55,842 bases of DNA from Anderseniella sp. (GCA_030626025.1 DAOUPT010000017.1:1-55842); one strand, 5' to 3'; shown: positions 46,241 to 54,250, numbered from the stretch's first letter. The notes: generated from the sequence alone by a model not told the origin. Numbers and translations: made by a program.

Positions 46241-46462
46241 ATGAACAAACCTTATATTACCACCAGTTCGCGTCGTGATTATCAAGCAAAAGCGCATGTT
46301 GAGCGTTCATTGGCATTTCAGGCGTCACTGAAAACCATTGGCTATTCAGTTAAATATTTATTCAGTCAACCGGAACGGATTTTGCTGTCGACAGAAAACA
46401 AAAAGCGCCGGGTTTCGAATCTGAAACCCGACGCAGAGATCGTAAACTGTGGTGCGGTCTAA
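46241..46462 (+). CDS. Small basic protein of unknown function
   Basis: The 73-residue frame is preceded by a near-perfect ribosome site (AAAGGAG, seven bases before the ATG). The sequence starts MNKPYITTSSRRDYQAKAHV and includes a probable amphipathic helix (residues about 14-40). The C-terminal part is basic (NKKRRVSNLKPD). There is no signal peptide. I do not recognise a family; short alphaproteobacterial stress or regulatory proteins of this style are common. Divergent position to a LysR regulator suggests it is the regulated gene. Thirty bases upstream a further ATG (46211) exists but with a worse ribosome site. Confidence 0.6.
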   Translation: MNKPYITTSSRRDYQAKAHVERSLAFQASLKTIGYSVKYLFSQPERILLSTENKKRRVSNLKPDAEIVNCGAV

Positions 46463-46554
46463 TAAGGTGCCTGCTTGGTAATCAGCGGTCCGTAATGAAC
46501 CGTAACACCGCTGCCACCATATCCGTAACCGCCATACCCGGAGCTTGGGTTGAA
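46459..46554 (-). pseudogene. Possible C-terminal gene remnant, Gly/Tyr-rich
   Basis: A minus-strand frame with no start codon reads SSGYGGYGYGGSGVTVHYGP and ends QAPY-stop; it is preceded in frame by a stop at 46555-46557. The Gly/Tyr repeats followed by an ordinary C-terminus look like the tail of a surface or lipoprotein-type protein whose body is lost. The stop overlaps the stop of the small protein on the other strand. Weak evidence: it may be chance. Confidence 0.25.
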
Positions 46555-46574
46555 TTAAAGTAGTAACAAAATTG

Positions 46575-47612
46575 TTACTTGTCGAACATTTTGGTTGAAT
46601 CGACAACATGCCATGAGCTTTTGGCACCGCGGGCAGCAGCTCTTTTATCTTCCAATCGCCACAAGGCTTTAGCCCCGCGGTTTTCAAGTCGGCTGGCAAA
46701 ACGCGAACCAAAACCTGAAAACACACTGAACGGATTGGTTCGACAAAATGCCCACACCTCAAGCCGGGATGCATTTTTTTGCGCCTGACCACGGCAATGA
46801 AATCCGTGCGTATCGGCAACGACCAACGTATTCTTTTTAACCGTAACCGCCCGGCGCGGGCCATATCCCATAGTCTTCAGATCATCATCGCTGGCCCGCA
46901 TCGAGCCTCGTTTTGAATATGTGTCTGCCTGCTGATGAATATTAACCGAGCGCTCATACTCCCACTTCAACCGTCCCATCGTCAGGCGGTGTGAGCCGGG
47001 CACGTAGTTAAACGGCCCTTTGTCCGAGGTTACATCATCAAGAAAGAACCATGCTTTCATCGTCGGGTGGAACGTATCGCTGTGCAGGTTTTTTTGCGGA
47101 TCGGCAGCACCATTGGCAGCACCATTGGCAATCCGTTGAATATAAAACAGTGGTCGCTTGTATGTGGCCCCGACAAAAGCCATTAGCCCAAGATAGCGCT
47201 TGTTGTCGATCAGCTTTCTGACCCCGGGCAGTTGGGCGCTGGCGGCCTCATCCAGCAAAACCCGTTGGGTCAGTGTATCACCCTGGATGCATTCACGCAC
47301 CTCAAGCTCTTTACCTTTTTGCCGAACATCGCTGCACAGTTCTTCGAACTCATCGGCCAGTAAAAAGTCCTCGATCAAAATAAAACCGTCACGCCAATAG
47401 GCTTGTCGCAGTTTCTTGTCGATAAAGGGGGCAATGTATAAAAGCCTGATCCGGCGGGCACCGTGCGCCACAATTAACCGGGCCACGTGTAATCCCAAAC
47501 GATTTAGCAGCCGGTTGCCCAGCACCGGATTTGCCGTAAACGACTTGGCCTGGCTGAAAACCTGAACCAGCCACCACGGCGACATAACCACATTTCGCAA
47601 AACACTACGCAT
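46575..47612 (-). CDS. Phytanoyl-CoA dioxygenase (PhyH) family oxygenase
   Basis: The protein has an Fe(II)/2-oxoglutarate site: HSDTFHP gives the HxD pair (His177, Asp179), VADTHGFHCRGQA the distal His272, and SRLEVWAF the Arg283 for 2-oxoglutarate. AFFLDDVTSDKGPFNYVPGSHRL-like sequence in between is typical of PhyH proteins. The start is uncertain: the ATG at 47612 gives 345 residues; a TTG at 47651 is also open. The substrate may be a lipid or a natural-product intermediate. A 12-base tandem duplication adds NGAA just before the metal motif. It lies directly downstream of galE on the same strand. Confidence 0.85.
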   Translation of the reverse strand: MRSVLRNVVMSPWWLVQVFSQAKSFTANPVLGNRLLNRLGLHVARLIVAHGARRIRLLYIAPFIDKKLRQAYWRDGFILIEDFLLADEFEELCSDVRQKGKELEVRECIQGDTLTQRVLLDEAASAQLPGVRKLIDNKRYLGLMAFVGATYKRPLFYIQRIANGAANGAADPQKNLHSDTFHPTMKAWFFLDDVTSDKGPFNYVPGSHRLTMGRLKWEYERSVNIHQQADTYSKRGSMRASDDDLKTMGYGPRRAVTVKKNTLVVADTHGFHCRGQAQKNASRLEVWAFCRTNPFSVFSGFGSRFASRLENRGAKALWRLEDKRAAARGAKSSWHVVDSTKMFDK

Positions 47613-47651
47613 GCAATGCTTATATTGTATCGCGCCTGCTTTTACCAGCAA

Positions 47652-48626
47652 TCAAGAATTCAGATTGGTTTCCCAGTCAATTGCTGACCGGACAATGGTT
47701 TCAAGATTATCATGCTGGGGTTCCCAGCCAAAACCGCGCATTTTGGCCGCATCTGCAACAATTTCCGCCGGATCGCCAGCCCGCCGATCTTCCATTTTTA
47801 CTTCGAAAGAAGAGTTGGAAACCCGTTTGACCGCGTCAATGACTTCAAGAACCGAAAAGCCATGGCCATAACCACAATTGGCGGTAAAGCTCTCGCCACC
47901 ATCAACCAAACGATCAAGCGCCACCAGGTGAGCACCAATCAGGTCGCTAATGTGAATATAATCGCGCACCCCGGTGCCATCCGGTGTCGGAAAGTCGGTG
48001 CCAAACACGCTCATACCATCGCGCTTGCCGGTCGCTGCCTGACTGGCAACCTTGATGAGGTGGGTGGCAGCCTCAAGCCGCTGGCCCGAGCGCATCTGCA
48101 AATCAGCCCCGGCCACATTGAAATAACGCAAAATGCCATGACGCATGCCATGGGCAGCTTCAACATCACGCAAAATCATTTCGGTCATCATTTTGGAATT
48201 GCCATAGGGAGATTCCGGATTAACCGGCGTTTTCTCGTCAACCGGATTGACCTCAGGTGTGCCGTAAACCGCTGCTGTCGAAGAAAACACAAATTTGTCT
48301 ATTCCCGCACCAACTGCCGCCGCAATCAAGGCACGGGCCTTGACAGTGTTGTTGAGATAGTAACCCAGCGGATCAGACACCGATTCCGGCACTACAATAA
48401 ACGCTGCAAAATGCACAATCGCCTCAATCTTTTCATCGCGTAAAATCTTGCCAACCAGCGCTTCATCGGCAATATCACCCTGATAAAACGGCACCTCGTC
48501 CGGTATCGCCTCGCGGTAACCGGTCACCAGCGAGTCAATAATAACCGGCTCATCGCCCCGGTCGAGCAGGCCTAAAACCATATTGCTGCCGATATACCCG
48601 GCCCCGCCTGTGATCAATACACGCAT
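47652..48626 (-). CDS. galE: UDP-glucose 4-epimerase
   Basis: The 324-residue short-chain epimerase starts MRVLITGGAGYIGSNMVLGL with the NAD motif GxxGxxG. FSSTAAVYG and the catalytic YGNSKMMTEMIL (YxxxK) follow, then ISDLIGAHLVAL and CGYGHGFSVLEV. It interconverts UDP-glucose and UDP-galactose for surface polysaccharide or sugar use. The ATG at 48626 is preceded by AAAGGAG; the longer frame (to 48695) lacks this. A capsule gene follows divergently. Confidence 0.95.
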   Translation of the reverse strand: MRVLITGGAGYIGSNMVLGLLDRGDEPVIIDSLVTGYREAIPDEVPFYQGDIADEALVGKILRDEKIEAIVHFAAFIVVPESVSDPLGYYLNNTVKARALIAAAVGAGIDKFVFSSTAAVYGTPEVNPVDEKTPVNPESPYGNSKMMTEMILRDVEAAHGMRHGILRYFNVAGADLQMRSGQRLEAATHLIKVASQAATGKRDGMSVFGTDFPTPDGTGVRDYIHISDLIGAHLVALDRLVDGGESFTANCGYGHGFSVLEVIDAVKRVSNSSFEVKMEDRRAGDPAEIVADAAKMRGFGWEPQHDNLETIVRSAIDWETNLNS

Positions 48627-48888
48627 CGTAGTCTCCTTTAGAAAAGCTTTGCGTGATGTATAATCGAAAACGATTACTGATTCGTGGACAAACATACTTT
48701 CTTTTTTTCTTTCGATTGCTAAAAATTTACAATATGTTAGGAAATATAAGATCAGAAGCTGTGCTGTTCTAAAAAATGGAAGACATAGGGTTTTGTCTTT
48801 AGAGGTGTCGGGTATGTTTTGCTTTCAGACGTTTGTTAGTTAAAGGTGTAAACAAACGCTGACGAACAAGCATATTTAGGGGAATTTT

Positions 48889-50223
48889 ATGTTAGCTCGT
48901 TGTGGCAAGCGCCACGCATTATTCTTACAGGGTACCGGGAGTCTTTTTTTCTCCCGTTTGGCCCGCAAGCTTGAAGGTGTCGGGGTTGAAACGTCGAAGA
49001 TCCATCTTTGCGTTGGGGATCATTTGTTTTGGTATGGACGCAAGAGTACGAGTTATCGTGGCAGCTTTAAAAACTGGAAACGTTACATAACCACCTACAT
49101 ATCAGAGAACGAAGTGTCAGATGTTGTGCTGTTCTCGGACAGCCGCCCTTACCATGCAGTTGCGACCGAAGTTGCAAAAAGCTTGGGTATAAACGTCTTT
49201 GTCTTCGAGAACGGGTATTTAAGACCTAACTGGATAACCATGGAGCAGGGCGGTGTTAATGGTCGTACTGGTTTTCCCAGTGAACCTGAAGAAATTTATA
49301 AATTAGCTAAAGAGGTCAGCCGATCAACACAGACCTATCAAGAGGGAACTGCGGGAAAGCCCCTGCAATTGTATTTTGGTGACACGACATTCCATACGCT
49401 GAATTTTTTATTGGCATTTGTTTTCCCCGGTTATACTGGTTACAGGAAAGTGTCTGCACTGGCTGAAGCGCGCGGATGGATCAAGAAAGCCTGGTGCCGG
49501 TCGACAAAGGTCAAACGCTCTGAAAGTGCGCTTAAAAAGTTGATGGACAGTGACACGCCTTTTTTCTTTTTCCCCCTTCAGCTTGAACATGATTATCAGT
49601 TAAAAGTAGATTCACCATTTGACTCAATTGGACAAGCAAGCAATGAGGTTATCGCCTCATTTGCAAAACATGCACCGCTTGATGTAAAATTGCTGGTCAA
49701 AAACCATCCGCTGGATAACAATACCATTGACCGTGAGGTTGAAACTTTGCAGCTGGCCCGCAAATATGGCGTTGAGAACCGGGTTGTTTTTATAGAAGCA
49801 GGACCTAACCCAACCATCCTGGATAAAACTGCCGGCATGATAACCATCAATTCGACGATGGGAACTTCTGCACTGTTTCACTCAGCCCCGATGTGCGTAT
49901 TGGGGAATGCTATCTACAAAGTCAAAGGTCTGGTTCATGCTGGCGGACTTGACAGTTTCTGGATAACCCCACAAAGACCCGATCAGCATTTGTGCAAGGT
50001 TTTTAGCGAAACATTGATTGATTATTGCCAGATACAAGGGCATTATTGCGAAAACGATCTCAATGCGGGTTCGTTTGAACATTCAATGGCAAAAATCCTG
50101 GCAACACCATTCCAGTTGCCCCAACATAATATCAGCAACATTGCTGTCGAAACAGCAGAAAAAGCTGTTATTCAAACTGAAAACCTGCTGCCCGATCCAG
50201 AAAACCCCATTCAGGTTGGTTAG
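48889..50223 (+). CDS. Capsule polysaccharide biosynthesis/export protein, KpsS-like
   Basis: The 444-residue protein matches the KpsS/LipB family: LFLQGTGSLFFSRLARKLE, SYRGSFKNWKRYI, VVLFSDSRPYHAVATEVAKS, FVFENGYLRPNWITMEQGGVNG and, in the C-terminal half, FFFFPLQLEHDYQL and LVKNHPLD. KpsS proteins are glycosyltransferases that build the poly-Kdo linker on capsule lipid. Only one capsule gene is present here, next to galE; transport genes are absent. The 262-base upstream gap contains an inverted repeat (48830-48858) and no gene. Confidence 0.88.
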   Translation: MLARCGKRHALFLQGTGSLFFSRLARKLEGVGVETSKIHLCVGDHLFWYGRKSTSYRGSFKNWKRYITTYISENEVSDVVLFSDSRPYHAVATEVAKSLGINVFVFENGYLRPNWITMEQGGVNGRTGFPSEPEEIYKLAKEVSRSTQTYQEGTAGKPLQLYFGDTTFHTLNFLLAFVFPGYTGYRKVSALAEARGWIKKAWCRSTKVKRSESALKKLMDSDTPFFFFPLQLEHDYQLKVDSPFDSIGQASNEVIASFAKHAPLDVKLLVKNHPLDNNTIDREVETLQLARKYGVENRVVFIEAGPNPTILDKTAGMITINSTMGTSALFHSAPMCVLGNAIYKVKGLVHAGGLDSFWITPQRPDQHLCKVFSETLIDYCQIQGHYCENDLNAGSFEHSMAKILATPFQLPQHNISNIAVETAEKAVIQTENLLPDPENPIQVG

Positions 50224-50357
50224 GGAGAATCAGTTTTGATTTTTTTAATTTTCACCATTGAGGTGATGCTTCGATTCATATAAGGACTAGTCCAGCTTTT
50301 AGTGGTTGAGTTCGCAAGGTTCCAACCATTATTGATAAAGGCACCGCAAACCAGCGG

Positions 50358-50433
<76 letters not shown>

Positions 50434-50896
50434 GTCTTTTCAATGGGTTAGCGGGAATTTGCAAAAGCATAAAATGTGCCCAGTAGGAACATAGTAGTAC
50501 AAGAGGCGCCTGTTTAGTCCATTTTCAGTTGTATTTATTGGTGATTTGACAGCATTAAAGACGCTGCAGTGCATCTATCGACTTACCATATTGTCCGCTC
50601 AGAATGACCCACCCCACCCCCACCCCCCGATATGTGGAAACGGCTTCCTGATACTAGGTATACTAATCAGCTCAAAATATGCCCAAAATTTTCAACCAAT
50701 AAAGGCCGCGAGCTGTGTGTGGCTGCATGTGCAAAGAATACCTAATTATACGCTTGCGTGGATTTCTGCGGCATCAATTGTGGTATGCCCCGTGATGTCT
50801 TTTAAGGGCTTGTCCCAACGTCATCATAAGCGTACACTACTGCTCATCAGATGCGGCTTGTTTGACATTCTTTTACGTTAAAAACAGGAGACTGAT
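50434..50896. other. 463-base non-coding gap with a C-run tract
   Basis: No convincing gene. An open frame at 50546-50881 has no good start signal or protein character. The notable feature is 50608-50628 on the plus strand: four C runs of 3, 4, 5 and 6 separated by single As, so that the minus strand carries a textbook four-tract G-quadruplex motif. The gap precedes the BA14K gene, so it includes its promoter. Confidence 0.6.
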
Positions 50897-51364
50897 ATGC
50901 TAAAAAAAATGACAAGGCTGTTAAGTTTAACAGCATTTGTTGCAGGCAGTATTGTATTCACTTCATCAGTGGATGTTTCAGCTGCAACTGTTCCAGTGCT
51001 TTTCTTGCCGGAATTACCGCAAGTAGCTACGGCTGCAGGTGAAGTTCACAAGGTTGGCCATCGTAACCAGCGCCGTGTTAGAGCCCGTCATCGCGGTCGG
51101 CGCTACCGTGGCCAACGTCATTTCAGGCCCCGCCGCCATGGTCCACGCTTCCGGCACCGTCGTGGTGGTAACCGTTATTATTATGGTGGATGGTGGTATG
51201 CTACACCATGGTGGCAGCTAGATGTGCCCGGTCCAGTATACTATGATGACAGTGACCATGTACGCTGGTGTTTAAACCGGTATAAATCCTATAATCCGAG
51301 AACTAATCGGTTCTTAGGTTTCGATGGCATTTACCATCGTTGCCGCAGCCCATACCGGCGATAA
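50897..51364 (+). CDS. BA14K family protein
   Basis: The 155-residue protein has a signal peptide (about residues 1-30, ending SAA). A central Arg/His-rich segment (about 50-92) follows, and then the BA14K signature at the C-terminus, HVRWCLNRYKSYNPRTNRFLG followed by FDGIYHRCRSPY with its two conserved cysteines. BA14K is an immunogenic, lectin-like protein first described in Brucella and widespread in Hyphomicrobiales. CAGGAG lies six bases before the ATG. A terminator follows. The Arg/His block is longer and more basic than in most relatives I know, which is an impression only. Confidence 0.9.
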   Translation: MLKKMTRLLSLTAFVAGSIVFTSSVDVSAATVPVLFLPELPQVATAAGEVHKVGHRNQRRVRARHRGRRYRGQRHFRPRRHGPRFRHRRGGNRYYYGGWWYATPWWQLDVPGPVYYDDSDHVRWCLNRYKSYNPRTNRFLGFDGIYHRCRSPYRR

Positions 51365-51458
51365 TATCTACAGGCTCTTAACCGTAAAGCAGTTGGTTCA
51401 AATGGATGTTTCAACGATATTTTGAAACCGCTTTATAACAATCTGTCTAATCTTAAAG

Positions 51459-51495
51459 CAGCCGATGGGAAATCTCATCGGCTGTTTGTTTTTTT
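51459..51495 (+). terminator. Intrinsic terminator after BA14K gene
   Basis: CAGCCGATG and CATCGGCTG form a nine-base stem with an eight-base loop, followed by TTTGTTTTTTT. It ends about 130 bases after the BA14K stop. Confidence 0.85.
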
Positions 51496-52205
51496 CAAGT
51501 GTTAACCGAAACACAAAGCAAAACACCAACACCCTACCGATTGGCAGTTTTTGTCATCCATCCGAAGGTGCGTAAGGCTGTAAACGCAATTTGCGAATGT
51601 TACTGCTGACAGACTCATTCGGCGCTGTTATTGTTTTTGCAGTGGTGGGGGTGCGGAAATTTTGCTTTGGCCGTTCTAGGTTGCTCTGAGTTGCGGCAAT
51701 CGGCAAGGCAGGTGGACGTGCGCAGGCTAATGGCTCAATGCCCCATTTGTCAGACCAATGTTTGCCGCTCAAAACCTGCTTGCCACCCGGCGGTTTCTGA
51801 CTGGAATGCCTCTTGTCGGTGTTGGGGTGCCCAGATATACGTTTTGTTTGAAAAACAACTGCCCTGATACCTACTTTTAAAATCAATGGTAGCCCACCAC
51901 CCGGTTGCTATTAAAGTATTTGCACAGGTGTTCTTATTTGAGGCTTTTTTTCCGCTATCGATCTCCTTACAGACGTTCATGAAAGGCGCTAAGATAGGGG
52001 ATTGTTGACCCGAAGGAGACATTTGTGCCCGCGTTGAATGGCAGCAAAAAAAAGAGGGGGAGACTTTCGCTGCGGGTCAACAACCGCATAAGGTGTTCCT
52101 CCAAAGCAGACATCGGTAGTACATAATGTTCTGGGAAAATGTTATCCTCTATCCAATTGGCAAAATCAGCTGAAGCTATAGCTTGAGTTCATTGAGCGAC
52201 TATCC
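51496..52205. other. 710-base gene-poor stretch
   Basis: Several open frames occur on both strands but none has a convincing protein character, ribosome site or family motif. A wide inverted repeat (52002-52083) is listed separately. The region may contain decayed genes; I see no supportable function. Confidence 0.5.
52002..52083. repeat. Wide inverted repeat, 11-base perfect arms
   Basis: TTGTTGACCCG (52002-52012) is the exact reverse complement of CGGGTCAACAA (52073-52083), with 60 bases between. The interior has an A8 run followed by GAGGGGGAG. It stands in non-coding DNA and could be a relic of a small mobile palindrome or a binding site pair. Confidence 0.6.
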
Positions 52206-52574
52206 TTAATGTAATGGGACTGCTTGTGAAAGCGCGTCATCACAGTCGGAGATTGCCTGTAGAACGTCGCCAAAAAGGCGAACTGTTGCGACATCGCTCC
52301 CGTGCTTCTCACTTCGCGGGATACGAAGACACAGGCCCATGTGAAACGTCAGTGCCAAGTCCATGTTGGGAAACTGTTCTTGTGAGTAGAGATTTGTTGG
52401 GTTGGTGATAATCCACCACCTGCCATCGCTGGCGTGGAGGTCCCAAATATTATGGGTGTGTCCAATCACTGACTCGGCGTAGACCTTCTGGGCGAATGTG
52501 ACAGAGGCGTCCTTCGATTGTGACAGGTAGTAGTCAGTTACAGCCTCTTTCTCTTCTTCGGTAAATTTCAGCAT
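52206..52574 (-). CDS. Hypothetical soluble protein
   Basis: The 122-residue frame reads like a real globular protein: KFTEEEKEAVTDYYLSQSKD, then HNIWDLHASDGRWWIITNP and MDLALTFHMGLCLRIPRSE, with no signal peptide or membrane segment. The start MLKF at 52574 has AGGA seven to eight bases upstream; a longer form from 52589 is possible. I do not recognise the family. Short proteins with a WWIITNPTN-like core are found in accessory regions, but I cannot name one. Confidence 0.6.
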   Translation of the reverse strand: MLKFTEEEKEAVTDYYLSQSKDASVTFAQKVYAESVIGHTHNIWDLHASDGRWWIITNPTNLYSQEQFPNMDLALTFHMGLCLRIPRSEKHGSDVATVRLFGDVLQAISDCDDALSQAVPLH

Positions 52575-52880
52575 TTGTGGTTCCTGCATGGTTAAAGGAG
52601 GTTGAAAGCTGCTCCCATTTTTGTGGCCACCTGATAATGACCCAAGCTAACATTGAATCACCGTATAGCACTGCCGCTCTGGGCTCGAAGCGGCCTTCCG
52701 CTGCTGCTAACCTCAAAGGCAGGAGTGCGGACAAAGTGACAACCTCCATCTCGTCCAGTGCTCTTCGTACGACACGGCATTAACTGTCGATTTGTGCCAA
52801 CAGCAGACATTTCAATACCGGCGACGGGAACTTTTCACCGCAGTCTAAGTGGTTAAATTTACCGACCGGTCTACTTCTGC
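52575..52880. other. 306-base gap with no supported gene
   Basis: The only open frames overlap others and lack protein character. Part of it (about 52670-52730, GCTCTGGGCTCGAAGCGGCC and following) resembles decayed intergenic repeats common in Alphaproteobacteria; this is from memory and unverified. Confidence 0.4.
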
Positions 52881-53825
52881 CTAGGTGCTGTTGCAGGAGG
52901 TGCAAATTGCTTCGATGTGACGGTGGTCTGTTCCGCAACAACCACCCATTACGTTTAGGTTCGGCATCATCGCTTTCAAATCTCGGAACTGCTCGCCAAG
53001 TTCGTGGGGATTGCCATCGTCAAGTTCTTCCGCCTCATCAAGCTCAGCATGGCTCATCATTGAGGCATTAGCGCGGACGCCCTGAATTCTATTGAGCCAG
53101 CTTTCCCCTGTAGATACCACGTTGTCAAAATGTGTCGGATGGGCACAATTGACCATATAGTAAACAGGTCCGTTATCAGTTGCCTCGTCAACGGCTTCAA
53201 TAGCGGATTGCAAAGATTGGCCAGTAGGCAGGTTGCCATCGGTTTCGACTGTAAAAGCAATGCAAACAGGAATGTCATTTGACTGCGCCGCCCGGACAAC
53301 GCCAATTGCCTCTTGCGCATTGGTCATGGTCAGGGCGCAGATCATATCAGCCTTTGCGCCAGTCAGAGAGGTGATCTGTGGTAGATGGTATTGCTCCGCC
53401 CCAGTGTCGCTCATTATATCTCCGGGGTCATAACCATCGCCTCGTGGTCCAATATTTCCACTCACCACCACGCGGGTAATGCCATCGTCAAATTCTTCCT
53501 GAACTTCGCGTATGAGTTTAACAGAACTACGGTTAAGCCGATCCAAATCCTCCATGTGAAACCCCAGACGTTTTCCCCAGTCGGAGCTCGCTCGCCATGT
53601 AGGAGTTTCCAGAACGATACCTACACCATATTTTTTTGCTATAGCCGCATGGCGGCAGAAATAATTCTTAAGGACCTGACGGCTTTCTGCCTCTTCAAGT
53701 AAGGGGAACGAGGCGAAATCAGGTAGATCAATTTGGTTGTGAAAAATAAGAACCGTCTCGAGACCGCTGTCCGTCAAGAACAGATCGTTGGATAACTGAG
53801 GTAAGGCATTTCTGTATTTAGGCAT
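52881..53825 (-). CDS. Homocysteine S-methyltransferase family protein
   Basis: The 314-residue TIM-barrel protein opens DLFLTDSGLETVLIFHNQI (normal TDGGLET start with Ser for Gly). It has VSGNIGPRGDGYDPGD, a conserved Cys in YYMVNCAHPTHF and the paired zinc cysteines in NVMGGCCGTDHRHI. Relatives (MmuM) methylate homocysteine from S-methylmethionine or SAM; others act on different thiols. The ATG at 53825 has GGGAGG nine bases upstream. It stands alone with a palindrome in its leader. Confidence 0.92.
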   Translation of the reverse strand: MPKYRNALPQLSNDLFLTDSGLETVLIFHNQIDLPDFASFPLLEEAESRQVLKNYFCRHAAIAKKYGVGIVLETPTWRASSDWGKRLGFHMEDLDRLNRSSVKLIREVQEEFDDGITRVVVSGNIGPRGDGYDPGDIMSDTGAEQYHLPQITSLTGAKADMICALTMTNAQEAIGVVRAAQSNDIPVCIAFTVETDGNLPTGQSLQSAIEAVDEATDNGPVYYMVNCAHPTHFDNVVSTGESWLNRIQGVRANASMMSHAELDEAEELDDGNPHELGEQFRDLKAMMPNLNVMGGCCGTDHRHIEAICTSCNST

Positions 53826-53840
53826 GGCGGCCTCCCAGAG

Positions 53841-53853
53841 AAATACTGTATTT
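53841..53853 (-). promoter_or_regulatory. Perfect 13-base palindrome before the homocysteine methyltransferase gene
   Basis: AAATAC-T-GTATTT is centred 22 bases before the start codon at 53825, just upstream of the ribosome site, a typical operator position. A second, wider dyad (TTACAC at 53886-53891 and GTGTAA at 53910-53915) lies about 50 bases further up. The regulator is unknown. Confidence 0.5.
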
Positions 53854-54079
53854 AGGATCGCATCGTATCGGCAGTCGATAAAGTATTACACATTCTCAAA
53901 AAATGTAAAGTGTAAGGAATAATATCCACTTTAGGGAAAAATGCCCATCAAGCATCCATCAATCTGTTCGGGTGACGACATCCTCGATTTGGTAGAAAAG
54001 GGCTCCAAGTCGCCGTTCGCTGCAATTTCTACAAATGACTGCTTCTGGCACATAGCTACCTGGCCTGCGTACCGGCCTC

Positions 54080-54250
54080 ATGGTAATAGATAAAGAGGGC
54101 TACATCTTTACTCCGGCTGCGCTTTACCTTGAGGCGGAGGATCGTCTGGAACAGGCACCGAATGCCATGCGTCTCTCCAACGATCAGGTCAAAGAGGCAC
54201 TGGCGCGACTGTCAAAGGCGCAACTGCAGGTTTCATTCTCGGGGTGGTGA
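54080..54250 (+). pseudogene. Gene fragment with ordered protein-like sequence
   Basis: A 56-residue frame reads MVIDKEGYIFTPAALYLEAE followed by a helical segment with NAMRLSNDQVKEALARLSK and then a stop. The composition (a short strand pair, then an amphipathic helix) is that of a folded domain, and the frame enters without a start signal, running back only to a TAG at 54053. It looks like the C-terminal remnant of a larger protein, possibly frameshifted from the frame at 53941. The family is not identified. Confidence 0.4.

Noticed and set aside
50546-50881. 111-residue open frame after tRNA-Thr
   Set aside because: It runs through the C-run tract and has no ribosome site or domain; probably chance.
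51631-51867. Plus-strand frame with CPICQTNVC, zinc-finger-like
   Set aside because: The Cys pattern is isolated, the frame has no start signal and overlaps other weak frames.
51554-52022. Overlapping minus-strand frames of 110 and 90 residues
   Set aside because: Low-complexity Ser/Thr/Pro and no ribosome site or recognisable motif; could be a relic but not supportable.
53826-53940. SAM riboswitch before the homocysteine methyltransferase gene
   Set aside because: No SAM-I, II or V core seen; only protein-operator-like dyads.
53941-54093. 50-residue frame with DDILDLVEKGSKSPFA as a small gene
   Set aside because: No ribosome site, ends in the middle of the neighbouring relic; treated as part of decayed DNA.
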